64,000 nucleotides of DNA from Lederbergia graminis. Lineage in GTDB: Bacteria; Bacillota; Bacilli; Bacillales; Bacillaceae_C. Where the stretch lies: assembly GCF_042655485.1 (NCBI RefSeq), contig NZ_JBHSMC010000020.1, positions 1 through 64,000 on the forward strand, given 5' to 3'. Position numbers and translations under genes: made by a program. The notes under the pieces are model-generated. The model did not search any database, was not told the origin of the DNA, and worked only from the letters and a program-made list of their open reading frames with translations. Below, piece after piece: positions 26,055 through 35,405 of the stretch. The stretch's first letter is position 1; each line of letters opens with the position of its first letter.

Positions 26055-29000
26055 CTATTTTTTCATATCATTCATTACACTTAAAATGTCTTTCTCCAAT
26101 TCTTCTTTCAGCACAGTGGAAATGCTATTCCCTGCTTTCTTTATGTGCTTCAACATATCTTCTAATGCCTTCGTCGATTGTTTTATCTTACCATCATGAA
26201 AATGTTTTTCTGCTATTCTAAGTCTATTATTTAGTACATTTACGACGGAACCAGATATGTCACCTGACTCCACAGATGTCTGTAATGTTGTTGATAAAGA
26301 CGCAAATGTTGCGTGACCAAACACTTTCACTTCCCAAAGTTGTGGAGTATACCAGTTATTTGGATTGTTATGGAGCTTCGCATCAACTAGTTGAACTCTA
26401 ATATATCTCGCTTCTCCTTCTAGTGTATCGGTCGTAAATCCATAATCAAACTTAATATTCCCCTCTGTCGTACGGTCAATTGTGGTTGTAAAATTCACAC
26501 CATCCGTACTAATTTCTACTTTGTATTGATAGTACGCTTCCGAACCATTAAATAAAAACCACGAAATGTCGATATTGCTTAGGCTGTACGTATTGCCTAA
26601 ATCGACCATCCACCATTTCGGCCAAGCATTATTTTCCGAAATCCATCTAGTAGAATAATCGCCATCATTGACATTAGAAGGCGCATTGATGCCCAGTCTG
26701 TCCGGTGCATATGCTTGTTTCCCTTGTGATAGATTAATATGTTCCTTCACAGGCACGACAATTCCTGTCGACTCACTAAATAATACTTGCTCATAATAAT
26801 CAAAAGATGCATACCCATTATTAAAAGCAATTGGCAACCAGCGTTGGCCAGTACCATTATCTTCACTTGGCCAATCTGCCCAGCCATGGATCCATCTATT
26901 CGCATGCATGACATAAGATGTCGTTTCTGTCCCAGATCTCGTAACAATGCCACCTGACTGTGCAGAGAAAGTCGTTGCATTTCCAATTGGACGTAGCTCT
27001 GACCATGGTCCTTCAATCGAAGTGGCGGAAGCATACATCCCTTGGCTCGGGTACCAACCCGATGCTCTCGATGTGAACAAATAATAGATACCATCTTTCT
27101 TAATCAAAGAAGGCGCTTCACGATGTTGACCTTCGAATATTTTTGCTACTTGTTTCACTACTTTCGTGTGTGTTTCATCTAGTTCATAAATGAATAAATC
27201 ACTGTTCGTATTTCCGGCAGAAATAATATAGCCTGTACCATCATCATCTTTAAAATAAGTGATATCCCTCGAGGCGTTCCCTTCAGGTCTAAAGCTACCA
27301 TGGAATGTTAATTCTTCTCCTGGTTCTCCGGAAAAAGACGCGGCTCTTCCTAAAGAATAATCCGGGCCACTTAATTCATAATGCAGCCAGCCAATCACTT
27401 TTTCGGTTGGTTCATGATACGTAATATGCAATCCTTCAAATTTCGCATCTTGTAAATCCGGATGCGAGTTCGTATCTAACACAACCTTCTTATTCCCCCA
27501 AGAAACACCGTCATCAGAAGTATACACATTTAATTGCTTAAATCCGCTTCTCCCATCTTCATCCCAATTAAAACTTACGTACTCGTAATAATAATAAGTG
27601 GAGCCAATTTTTAGGGTAGGGAAAATTCTTGGGTTCCCATCCTCATCTGTATAAGTGGTCCCTGTCTTATTGTTATAAGCTTGCATGTCATCCGCTAGCT
27701 CAAAAGTAGTTACTTTAATCGGTTCAGATGGAACAGATTCCCCACCAGGATGGAATGCTTGAACTTTGTAATAATACGTTTGATTCACATCTAAACCATA
27801 ATCTGCGAATTCAACCGCTCTTCCGTTATACACTTCTTCAAATGTCCCATCCAATTCATCCGCACGATAAACCGTATAGCTCGTTGCATTATCAACCGCA
27901 TGCCATTTTAGGTCGACACTTGTAGCTGCTTTTGCATCTGGAGAAGTGACGAACGGCATGGCAGTTAAACCAACCGGCTGATCTAATTCCGTTTCAGATG
28001 TAAAAACTTTTACCTCATGAAGTCCCGTATACCAAGTAACTGGCCTGTCTGCATTGTTTGTATGTCCGTATTGTCCTAAAATCTTCACGCGCACATAGCG
28101 GTATTCACCTTCAAGATCTAAACTTTGGAAGGATGGTGTTTTATTTTTACTCTGGTCTTGTAAAACGACGAAGTTTTCTCCATCATTACTTCCCTCGACT
28201 ACATACTGAACATATACTTCCGAGCCATTCCATTGTCTCCAGCTTAAATCGATTCTGCTTAAGTCATACGCACGTTCCAGATCAACCGTCCAATGTACTG
28301 GTAGATCGCCACCAAACTCAAAATAGTTCTGTTCATCGCCATCATTGGCAGCTGCTGGATTTTCCCCTTTGTCCGACTCTACCGGTTTTCCGACCGAAAC
28401 AAGTAAATCACTATATACATGTACTTCTCCAGTCTCCGCATTCAAATCATATTCTTTCGCATAGCTCATTTCCGCAAAACCGTTATTTAACTCTAGTGGG
28501 AGCCAAATATATTGGGATTCCCTTAAAGCTGTCGGATTCCAACGATCTCCTGCATACATGAGCGTATCTTGCTTCGAGCCTTTTATCGTAAAAATAAACG
28601 ATGGTTGCGTGTAAAAGGTAGATGGATTTCCAAGATTTCGTAGCTCCGACCAGCCATTTGGATCGGTAATATCTGCAGTCACTGCATATTTCCCTTGGTT
28701 CGGGTACCAGCCTGCTGACCCAGATGAAATAAAATAATACAATCCATCTTGTTTCACTACTGCTGGTGCTTCACGGTGTCCACCTTTAAAAATGGTATAC
28801 ATATATTCATCCACATACAGATAGTCATCTGTTAGACGGTATACATTTGTATCAAATAAATTAGCGGTACTAAATAAATATGCTGTCCCATCCGTATCTT
28901 GGAACACGGTAAAATCACGGGAAGTAAAGCCCTTCGGTTGGAAACGATATACAAATTCATAATCACCATCAATTGTGTCGGAAACTGCGACGACAACATT

Positions 29001-32000
29001 TCCTTGATTATAATTATCCGCTTCTTCCCAATGGCCCCAGAGCACATATTTACCAATCTTTTCATTGTACAGTACTTTCGGACGTTCAATTTTGGATTCG
29101 GCAAGCTCTGGATGTGAAGTAGGTGTTAAAACTGCATTGCGAAACTTCCAATTTTTCAAATCCTTCGAAGCATACACATTCACACCTTTTAATGTCGCAC
29201 CACTATGTCCTTTGTCTTCCCCGAACCAATAATATGTGTCTTCTACTTGGATGATATGACCACCATGTGCCTGAATCATTGCTCCGTCCGTATCGTACCA
29301 GAACTCCCCATTTTTAATCGTATCGGTTGTTGTATCCCCTAATACTGTTACAGTAGCAGTAACTTCTGTGTCAAAACCTTCCACTGTCCCTGTAGTAGTA
29401 AATGTACCGGTTTCTGCGTATTTACCCGCATCGATGTCATCCCAATCGACGTTTACCATCGTATACAAACCACTCGTATACACAATGCGGACTAGATCCG
29501 GCATTTTAGGAGCATGACCTTTTTTCGTCGTCACATCGACAACGTCCAAAGATCTCGGTTCTGATAAAGGATGAACTAATTGTATCCATTCTGATTCGAC
29601 AATTGGCTTAAACGTTCCATCTAATGCATTTGCTGGAAGGGAGTGATTAGAATCAACAACCCAATCACCACCATCTGGACTGTCGGCAGTATATAAAGTC
29701 CATGCATTATTGGCATATTCATACTTATACCATTTGTCCTCATTTTTAAGCTTGAATACATTACTTCCTTCAATTGGTTTCACTACATTCGCTTCGGTAC
29801 CGAGTTCTACCCAATTACGACCATAGCGGCTAATGGCATAGTGTAATTTTTCTTCCCCATCAACAAGTTTTTTATAAGCAAACAAATATGCCGTAACTGG
29901 ATCTTGCTCGAGGATGGTGATCGTGAATTCCTTCGTTTTGGTGGAAGCTCCTTTTGAAACAGTCGCAGTTAATGTCACATCGATATCCCCTGCGCCGATT
30001 TGTGGACGACTCACCATTCCGTCAAATCGTAAATGAAATGGATTACTAGATTCCCAGCTAATCGTTGTTCCATTTGGCCCTTCTGTCGGAAGCGTTAGTT
30101 TTGCCGTCACTGCATCCTTATTCGGAATCGTTAATACATCCATATCAACTTTTACGGAATCCTCCTCACTTAGCAGCTCCAAAACGGTTACTTGAAATTC
30201 CTTTGTTGTAACAGCATTTCCTTGTGTGATTGTTGCCGTTAATGTGACCGTCGCATTTCCTGCACCGATTTCCGGACGCGTAACCGCTCCATTATGGCTA
30301 ATAATTTCTTCATTGCTAGACTTCCATGTTATTGTACTTAAGTTTTTCCCTTGCGTTGGCAATGTTAAATCTTGCATGACGTCACTCGTATCACCTAACG
30401 TTAACGCATCTGCATCCGCCTGCACATTCGCTTCGTTTTCAGGAGCAGTAAACAATGCTACTTCTGCTGGGGATAAAGCACGATTAAAAATATAGAAATC
30501 ATCAATTTTCCCATCTAAATATGGATCTGGATATTGTGATTTTCCAATAAAATTGTTACGTGTATTCCCTAAATCACTTGGCTTAATGGATACTTCACTA
30601 CGAGCTACTTCTTCCCCATTCACATATAAAACCGCTGTATTATTTGCAACGGTTACTGCATAGTGAAACCACTCACCAATTGCTATTTGAGGTGGTGCCT
30701 TACTAACAACTTGTTCCGAACCACCATTTTTCAGCGCAAATCGAGTGTCATTTCCACCACTAGTCGGGGTCAGGAACATATTAATGTTTTCATCGTTGCC
30801 AAAATCAAAAATACGACTCCACGTTTTTTGTGCATCTAATTTTACCCAGGTGGCAATGGTCATTTCAGCGGCATCACGTACAATCCCTGCAGGAAGCTGG
30901 ACATATTCATCTGAACCATGTAAATCAACAGCCCCACCGGTTCTTCCTTCTGTCCAAGTAGCTCCGTTCATAAGTGTTGCTGAACCACCATCTCCTGCAC
31001 TGCTATTCGCCGTAGTGCCTTCTGTTTCGTCAAATTTATAAGCTGCAATAATTCCTTGAAGTTCATCTGGTGTATCCGGAATCCGTAATTCTGTTCTTAC
31101 TTCGATAATATTGGATGGAGAGGATTGGTCGACGCCATTAAAATACGCCAACTTATAAAAATACAGCTGTCCTGTGTTCAGTTTACTGTCTTCAAATTGG
31201 AAATCTTGGCCACTATAAATCAGCTCATATGGACCGTCTTTTCGTAAAGCGCGATACAAATGATATTCGATGGCTTCATCCTGCTCTGACCAGCTTAATG
31301 AAATCGTACTATCCGTTTTACCGTCGATGGATATTTCAGGAGCAGGAGGTGCTTCCGTTGTTGTGATGGATTGTGCGGAACTCATTGCTGATTCTACGCC
31401 ACCAGCTTCAGCTGTGATTTTATAAAAATACGTTGTTGTAGGGGATAAATCTGTGTCTGTAAAGGAAGCCTGCTCACCCTTATAAATTTGCGTATACGTT
31501 CCAGCTTCTTCTTCGGAGCGATATAGTCTGTAGGATTTGGCTTCCGCGACCGTCTCCCAACTAAACTGGGCAGTGCTAGCTGTCACGTTATCAACTGTAA
31601 AAGTAGCAGGAGCATCTGGTGCAATTGATACGCTCGTTACACGCACATCATCAAAAGCAACATTCCCCCATTTCGTCCGAAATCCAATTTTACCTGCAGT
31701 GAATGTGCTATCAGCCACTTCTATTAGTCGTTGATCATTCATATACCCAATAATTTTGTCACCGTCTAGTACCATTCTTAATTCATACCAAGTACCAGCT
31801 TTAACTTCGTACGGAACTTCGCCAATGACATGATCTTGTCCATTTTCTCTTTTAAAAAGTTCTACTTCACCGTCAGGATGTAATCGCAGCATATAGAAGT
31901 TATTCTGATCTTTATATCTTGCTAGAATTCCAGGAAAAACACCTTGCTCTGGTTTGATGTTTGCTTGAACGGCAATATCGTCCCAAGCTGCATCACCCGT

Positions 32001-32264
32001 TATCGCAAATGCTTCTGACCCGCCAGCATTTTGGTACAATACTTTATTGTCGGATTCATCATCCTGAATCGTCCAAGATCCATTTGCCCCTTCCAAATCC
32101 CAGCTAGAAAGATCGCCAGATTGAAAATCTTCTTCTAGTAAAATATAAGTGGAAGAATCTTTCGATGGCTGTTCTTCTGCTGAAACGTGCGTTAAAGATG
32201 GAAGAAAACAATTAGCAATCAAAGTGATAATTAATATAATCCTCAGCGATTTACTAAACTTCAT
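26055..32264 (-). CDS. Giant secreted multidomain glycanase with two GH43-like propellers
   Basis: Secreted protein of about 2069 residues. Order: signal peptide; laminin-G/keto-disaccharide-hydrolase-like domain (about 38-215); two fibronectin III domains (215-390); LamG domain (405-600); two atrophied bacterial Ig domains (605-785); Big_4-like Ig (898-978); GH43-like propeller 1 (986-1280; HGGHIIQVEDTYYWFGEDK, SRDFTVFQD, GGHREAPAV); F5/8-type carbohydrate-binding domain (1288-1420); fibronectin III; propeller 2 (1525-1828; SRDITYFKD, GQHREAPSL); second F5/8 domain (1835-1985); C-terminal FIMAH-like helical domain. The propellers resemble GH43 exo-beta-1,3-galactanases, fitting the galactan locus. 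The ATG at 32264 fits the signal peptide and AAGGGAG; an ATG at 32306 lacks a ribosome binding site. There is no LPXTG anchor. Confidence 0.8.
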   Translation of the reverse strand: MKFSKSLRIILIITLIANCFLPSLTHVSAEEQPSKDSSTYILLEEDFQSGDLSSWDLEGANGSWTIQDDESDNKVLYQNAGGSEAFAITGDAAWDDIAVQANIKPEQGVFPGILARYKDQNNFYMLRLHPDGEVELFKRENGQDHVIGEVPYEVKAGTWYELRMVLDGDKIIGYMNDQRLIEVADSTFTAGKIGFRTKWGNVAFDDVRVTSVSIAPDAPATFTVDNVTASTAQFSWETVAEAKSYRLYRSEEEAGTYTQIYKGEQASFTDTDLSPTTTYFYKITAEAGGVESAMSSAQSITTTEAPPAPEISIDGKTDSTISLSWSEQDEAIEYHLYRALRKDGPYELIYSGQDFQFEDSKLNTGQLYFYKLAYFNGVDQSSPSNIIEVRTELRIPDTPDELQGIIAAYKFDETEGTTANSSAGDGGSATLMNGATWTEGRTGGAVDLHGSDEYVQLPAGIVRDAAEMTIATWVKLDAQKTWSRIFDFGNDENINMFLTPTSGGNDTRFALKNGGSEQVVSKAPPQIAIGEWFHYAVTVANNTAVLYVNGEEVARSEVSIKPSDLGNTRNNFIGKSQYPDPYLDGKIDDFYIFNRALSPAEVALFTAPENEANVQADADALTLGDTSDVMQDLTLPTQGKNLSTITWKSSNEEIISHNGAVTRPEIGAGNATVTLTATITQGNAVTTKEFQVTVLELLSEEDSVKVDMDVLTIPNKDAVTAKLTLPTEGPNGTTISWESSNPFHLRFDGMVSRPQIGAGDIDVTLTATVSKGASTKTKEFTITILEQDPVTAYLFAYKKLVDGEEKLHYAISRYGRNWVELGTEANVVKPIEGSNVFKLKNEDKWYKYEYANNAWTLYTADSPDGGDWVVDSNHSLPANALDGTFKPIVESEWIQLVHPLSEPRSLDVVDVTTKKGHAPKMPDLVRIVYTSGLYTMVNVDWDDIDAGKYAETGTFTTTGTVEGFDTEVTATVTVLGDTTTDTIKNGEFWYDTDGAMIQAHGGHIIQVEDTYYWFGEDKGHSGATLKGVNVYASKDLKNWKFRNAVLTPTSHPELAESKIERPKVLYNEKIGKYVLWGHWEEADNYNQGNVVVAVSDTIDGDYEFVYRFQPKGFTSRDFTVFQDTDGTAYLFSTANLFDTNVYRLTDDYLYVDEYMYTIFKGGHREAPAVVKQDGLYYFISSGSAGWYPNQGKYAVTADITDPNGWSELRNLGNPSTFYTQPSFIFTIKGSKQDTLMYAGDRWNPTALRESQYIWLPLELNNGFAEMSYAKEYDLNAETGEVHVYSDLLVSVGKPVESDKGENPAAANDGDEQNYFEFGGDLPVHWTVDLERAYDLSRIDLSWRQWNGSEVYVQYVVEGSNDGENFVVLQDQSKNKTPSFQSLDLEGEYRYVRVKILGQYGHTNNADRPVTWYTGLHEVKVFTSETELDQPVGLTAMPFVTSPDAKAATSVDLKWHAVDNATSYTVYRADELDGTFEEVYNGRAVEFADYGLDVNQTYYYKVQAFHPGGESVPSEPIKVTTFELADDMQAYNNKTGTTYTDEDGNPRIFPTLKIGSTYYYYEYVSFNWDEDGRSGFKQLNVYTSDDGVSWGNKKVVLDTNSHPDLQDAKFEGLHITYHEPTEKVIGWLHYELSGPDYSLGRAASFSGEPGEELTFHGSFRPEGNASRDITYFKDDDGTGYIISAGNTNSDLFIYELDETHTKVVKQVAKIFEGQHREAPSLIKKDGIYYLFTSRASGWYPSQGMYASATSIEGPWSELRPIGNATTFSAQSGGIVTRSGTETTSYVMHANRWIHGWADWPSEDNGTGQRWLPIAFNNGYASFDYYEQVLFSESTGIVVPVKEHINLSQGKQAYAPDRLGINAPSNVNDGDYSTRWISENNAWPKWWMVDLGNTYSLSNIDISWFLFNGSEAYYQYKVEISTDGVNFTTTIDRTTEGNIKFDYGFTTDTLEGEARYIRVQLVDAKLHNNPNNWYTPQLWEVKVFGHATFASLSTTLQTSVESGDISGSVVNVLNNRLRIAEKHFHDGKIKQSTKALEDMLKHIKKAGNSISTVLKEELEKDILSVMNDMKK

Positions 32265-32361
32265 GAACAGAATTACTCCCTTCTTCTTCATTTTCTTTTT
32301 TACCATCCAGATTTAGTTTCCTACCATTGGCATCCCCCCTTTTAAAAGCGATACCTTACAG

Positions 32362-32379
32362 ATTGAAACCGGTACCAAA
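32362..32379. promoter_or_regulatory. LacI-family operator-like palindrome
   Basis: ATTGAAACCGGTACCAAA is close to the LacI/GalR-type operator pattern TGAAACCGGTTTCA. It lies about 100 bp upstream of the giant gene start, between it and the second, more perfect copy at 32452. Confidence 0.4.
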
Positions 32380-32451
32380 AATGAGTTTAAGAAATATATT
32401 TAGCTTGTTGCATTTCATTCATGCTTCGCTAAAATAAGTTCCACTTGATTC

Positions 32452-32469
32452 TATGAAACTGGTTTCATA
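32452..32469. promoter_or_regulatory. LacI-family operator-like palindrome
   Basis: TATGAAACTGGTTTCATA has perfect 8-bp arms around a central TG and fits LacI-family operators. It is a second candidate site in the leader of the giant secreted-protein gene; no LacI-family gene is present in this window. Confidence 0.5.
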
Positions 32470-32545
32470 AATGTATAGCATCATCCCTTCCCTCTTTATT
32501 TATCCATAGGACTTTCCCTGTTTTTTCATGATGAAGTTCATTTTT

Positions 32546-32559
32546 TGATAACGCTTTCA
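32546..32559. promoter_or_regulatory. Perfect cre (CcpA) site
   Basis: Read on the minus strand TGAAAGCGTTATCA matches TGWAANCGNTNWCA at all 14 positions. It lies in the divergent region between the giant glycanase gene (minus) and the subtilase gene (plus), so either or both may be under carbon catabolite control; the operator-like palindromes nearby favour the glycanase. Confidence 0.7.
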
Positions 32560-32740
32560 TTTCCAATTTTATCATCCATTACCATTAAAATGAACAGGTA
32601 CTTTTAACCATTCGATTCTCGAAAAATAGCAAAAATATACCCTACCTAATCATATTGACCTATGAGTTTTGCCTTTTTATCAATGTATGCTTAGTAGTTT
32701 ATAATAGATTTCTATTATTCAAAAAAATTGGAGGGGTTAC

Positions 32741-34135
32741 ATGAAGAAAGTTTTAGTGTTGGCATTATCATTATTCTTAGTTTTATTCTCTTTACCAGTT
32801 CAAGCAACAAATACGAATGCATCTAATACGATGTTTACCGTTGCATTCACAGGCGACCACGTTTCTCCAGATGTTATCAATCAAATTGAACAAGCTGGTG
32901 GAACAATCGTTGCTACGTATGAAAAAGTTGGAGCTCTTCAATTTAGAGGACCAAGCTCCTTAATGAAGTCACTGAAAGGAATTAAATCCGTTCAGGCAGT
33001 AAGCCCTTCTTTTATGTTACAGCTACCAAAAACGAGTATGGTAGAATTCAATGACACTCAAGCAGTTAGTACCGAAGATGCCGATTTATATGAAATGTAT
33101 CAATGGGATATTAAACAAGTGACAAATGATGGAGCTAGTTATGACTTAGAAACTGGAAATCATAACGTTGTCGTTGGCATTATTGATTCCGGCGTAAGCT
33201 CCACTCACCCTGACTTACAGGCTAACTTTTTAGGTGGAAGAAACTATGTACCTGCTGGCGGTTTTAGCGGTACCGATCCAACAGAAACTGGTGACGAAAC
33301 AGATTATGAGGACCGCAACGGCCATGGTAGCCATGTTGCAGGAACGATTGCCGGAAATGGTCGCATCCTAGGTGTTGCACCAAATGTTGGATATAAAGCA
33401 TATCGTGTGTTTGGAGCGGAAGGTGGCTCACCTACAGCGGCAATTGCAGCAGCGATGATCGATGCGGTGGATGATGGCGTTGATGTCATTTCCATGAGTT
33501 TAGGTGGCTTTGCTATGATGGGTCAATATACCTGGACAGACCCTGTCACTGGCGAAACTTTTAAATTAGGCAATGATGTCGCAGATCGTGCAATTTATAA
33601 ACGCGCAGTAAAATATGCAAATGACCATGGCGTAACAGTTGTAGTTGCAGCTGGAAACGACGAATTAAACGCGACGAAGAAGAAAGAAGTTACCGACTTC
33701 ATGAATGCACAATATGGTCCAGAAGGCTATAAATTTGTTGGTGCAGGCTTTGGTGTTCCGAGCTCCGTTCCAGGAGTTATCACGGTTTCCGCAACAGGAC
33801 CTGATTACTCTCTAGCATCCTATTCTAATTATGGTGCAGGATTTATTGATGTAACTGCTCCTGGAGGCGACTACCAACGTTATCCAGAAGCAGATTACCA
33901 TCTCGATATGAATTTAAGTGCCTACATTGGTACGGGATATGTTTGGATGGCTGGCACATCAATGGCTACTCCAAAAGTATCTGCAGTAGCCGCTTTAATC
34001 ATTGCTAAACATGGAAATATCGGCCCAGTGAAAGTCGCGCAAATGATCGAAAAAACAGCGATTGATATTGGACCAAATGGAAAAGATATTTATTTTGGAA
34101 AAGGAATCGTTAACGCATATAACGCATTAAGATAA
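32741..34135 (+). CDS. Secreted subtilisin-like serine protease (S8)
   Basis: Secreted subtilase of 464 residues. A signal peptide (VLVLALSLFLVLFSLPVQA) is followed by an inhibitor_I9-like propeptide (to about residue 115) and the catalytic domain. The catalytic triad is visible: Asp in VGIIDSGVSSTHPDL, His in NGHGSHVAGTIAG and Ser in GTSMATPKVSAVAAL, with the oxyanion Asn in VVAAGNDE. It carries an insert before VPSSVPGVITVSAT, larger than in classic subtilisin. ATG 32741 follows GGAGGGG. It is monocistronic with a strong terminator. Likely a general or processing protease of the cell surface. Confidence 0.92.
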   Translation: MKKVLVLALSLFLVLFSLPVQATNTNASNTMFTVAFTGDHVSPDVINQIEQAGGTIVATYEKVGALQFRGPSSLMKSLKGIKSVQAVSPSFMLQLPKTSMVEFNDTQAVSTEDADLYEMYQWDIKQVTNDGASYDLETGNHNVVVGIIDSGVSSTHPDLQANFLGGRNYVPAGGFSGTDPTETGDETDYEDRNGHGSHVAGTIAGNGRILGVAPNVGYKAYRVFGAEGGSPTAAIAAAMIDAVDDGVDVISMSLGGFAMMGQYTWTDPVTGETFKLGNDVADRAIYKRAVKYANDHGVTVVVAAGNDELNATKKKEVTDFMNAQYGPEGYKFVGAGFGVPSSVPGVITVSATGPDYSLASYSNYGAGFIDVTAPGGDYQRYPEADYHLDMNLSAYIGTGYVWMAGTSMATPKVSAVAALIIAKHGNIGPVKVAQMIEKTAIDIGPNGKDIYFGKGIVNAYNALR

Positions 34136-34140
34136 AAATA

Positions 34141-34178
34141 AAGCTAAGGCCGATGTTATGGTGGCCTTAGCTTTTTTT
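34141..34178. terminator. Bidirectional terminator between subtilase and GDPD genes
   Basis: Stem AAGCTAAGGCC / GGCCTTAGCTT followed by a T-run on the plus strand. The GDPD stop codon lies inside the right arm, so the terminator serves the plus-strand gene and overlaps the end of the minus-strand gene. Confidence 0.92.
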
Positions 34179-34919
34179 CAGAATCGCCAATGCCGGCATT
34201 GGATCATTACATGTCATCAACGTTGCTCCGCATTCTAACGCATATTGCACCTGCGCTCCATCATCCGGACAATAACACCAAGCTAGTATCCCTTGTTTTT
34301 GAAAAAATTCAATTCTTTCACGCGTTAACAAATCCATACTTAGCGCACCTGCCCACATCTTTGAGTAAGTGCCGTTTTCACTTGGATCAAAATGTTGCAT
34401 CACTTCTCCCAGAAAGCCTTGCGTTTTCAACCCATATGTATCATAAATATGAGCAATAACTTCGGCATCGAAGGACGTGAACACACAGCGAGAAAGATAG
34501 CCAAATTCCTTCAACATCGTAATCGCTTCGTCAGCCGCTTCCTTCGCATCAACACTAGGTTTTATTTCCACATTTAACAAAAGGTCAGAGTATGGTTTCA
34601 GTAACTCACAAAGCTCATGAAAGGTCGGTATTTCCTGCTGACCATACTGCTGGAATCCATTACTTGCATCGAATTCCTTCAGTTCATTCAGTGTAAAATC
34701 ACGTACCTTACCAGAACCATTTGTCGTCCTATCAACAGAATCATCATGAATCACCATGAGCACCTTATCTTTCGAAAGCCTTAAATCGAACTCAATCATC
34801 TCTAACCCTAGGTCTATTGCCTTTTGGAATCCAAGCAGAGTATTTTCTGGGAAGGCAGACAAATAGCCACGATGCCCTGCAACAACAATGGAATTAGATT
34901 CTTGCAATCGATCTATCAT
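34167..34919 (-). CDS. Glycerophosphodiester phosphodiesterase (GDPD)
   Basis: Cytoplasmic glycerophosphodiesterase of about 250 residues hydrolysing glycerophosphodiesters to glycerol-3-phosphate and an alcohol. Family motifs: VVAGHRGYLSAFPENTL with the catalytic His and Arg, EFDLRLSKDKVLMVIHDDSVDRTTNG with metal-binding Glu/Asp and the second His, and NVEIKP. There is no signal peptide. AAAGGA lies directly before ATG 34931 and 12 bases before ATG 34919; neither is ideal and I prefer 34919. It converges on the subtilase gene and is monocistronic. Confidence 0.9.
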   Translation of the reverse strand: MIDRLQESNSIVVAGHRGYLSAFPENTLLGFQKAIDLGLEMIEFDLRLSKDKVLMVIHDDSVDRTTNGSGKVRDFTLNELKEFDASNGFQQYGQQEIPTFHELCELLKPYSDLLLNVEIKPSVDAKEAADEAITMLKEFGYLSRCVFTSFDAEVIAHIYDTYGLKTQGFLGEVMQHFDPSENGTYSKMWAGALSMDLLTRERIEFFQKQGILAWCYCPDDGAQVQYALECGATLMTCNDPMPALAILKKS

Positions 34920-35144
34920 ACTTGTGAACATTCCTTTCTTATTTGGAAATTGGTAGATTTAGTAAAGATGACATTAATTTCAAGAAACGCTCCTAGACTA
35001 GGGTAGCATTGCATCTTTTTGTGTTCTAGCATATCATTATCCGTATAAAATAGAATGATAAAGTGATCTTACACTCGGTCAATGCTACTACATGCCATTT
35101 GAACAACGGCTGACCTAAAAAAGTGAGAACTTAACAGTAGAAGT

Positions 35145-35196
35145 AATTACCTAACTCTTTCCAGGAGCGGTGGGCGATTACTTCTATTTTATTGGT
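35145..35196. other. Hairpin, possible antitoxin-RNA-like terminator
   Basis: AGTAGAAGTAATTACC and GGCGATTACTTCTATTTT form a stem of about 10 bp around an internal loop with TAACTC / GAGCGG. It could be the terminator of the 55-residue gene on the minus strand. The layout, with an upstream CGGTCAATGCTACTACAT-like stretch, loosely resembles the antitoxin-type elements at 42.7 and 46.9 kb; the match is weak. Nothing else is seen in the 34,920-35,213 gap. Confidence 0.3.
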
Positions 35197-35213
35197 GACG
35201 AGCAAAAAGTCTC

Positions 35214-35381
35214 CTATTCCACTTTCTGTTTTTCCTTCCAAATATCTGTCAGGACGAAGTATATTACTACAACAGCGAATATTCCAATCATCCATGCCAT
35301 AAAACTTCTAGGTACACCTAAAGTTCTTAATACAAAGTACATTAAGAAAGCGAATATTGCATATTTAAAATTAGTATTCAT
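35214..35381 (-). CDS. Small membrane protein of 55 residues
   Basis: Short gene encoding 55 residues, starting MNTNFKYAIFAF and ending WKEKQKVE, with two hydrophobic segments (about 8-21 and 30-46) and a charged tail. AAGGAG lies seven bases before the ATG, a good ribosome binding site. It begins 24 bp after the TauE-like stop on the same strand and so is probably co-transcribed. Family not recognised; it may be an accessory to the exporter. Confidence 0.65.
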   Translation of the reverse strand: MNTNFKYAIFAFLMYFVLRTLGVPRSFMAWMIGIFAVVVIYFVLTDIWKEKQKVE

Positions 35382-35405
35382 ACGACTCTCCTTCGTTGGT
35401 ATCTA

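Noticed and set aside
35070..35200. Third type I antitoxin element
   Set aside because: Hairpin and a short upstream stretch only loosely resemble the two good copies; no toxin frame. Kept as a low-confidence hairpin, not as an RNA gene.
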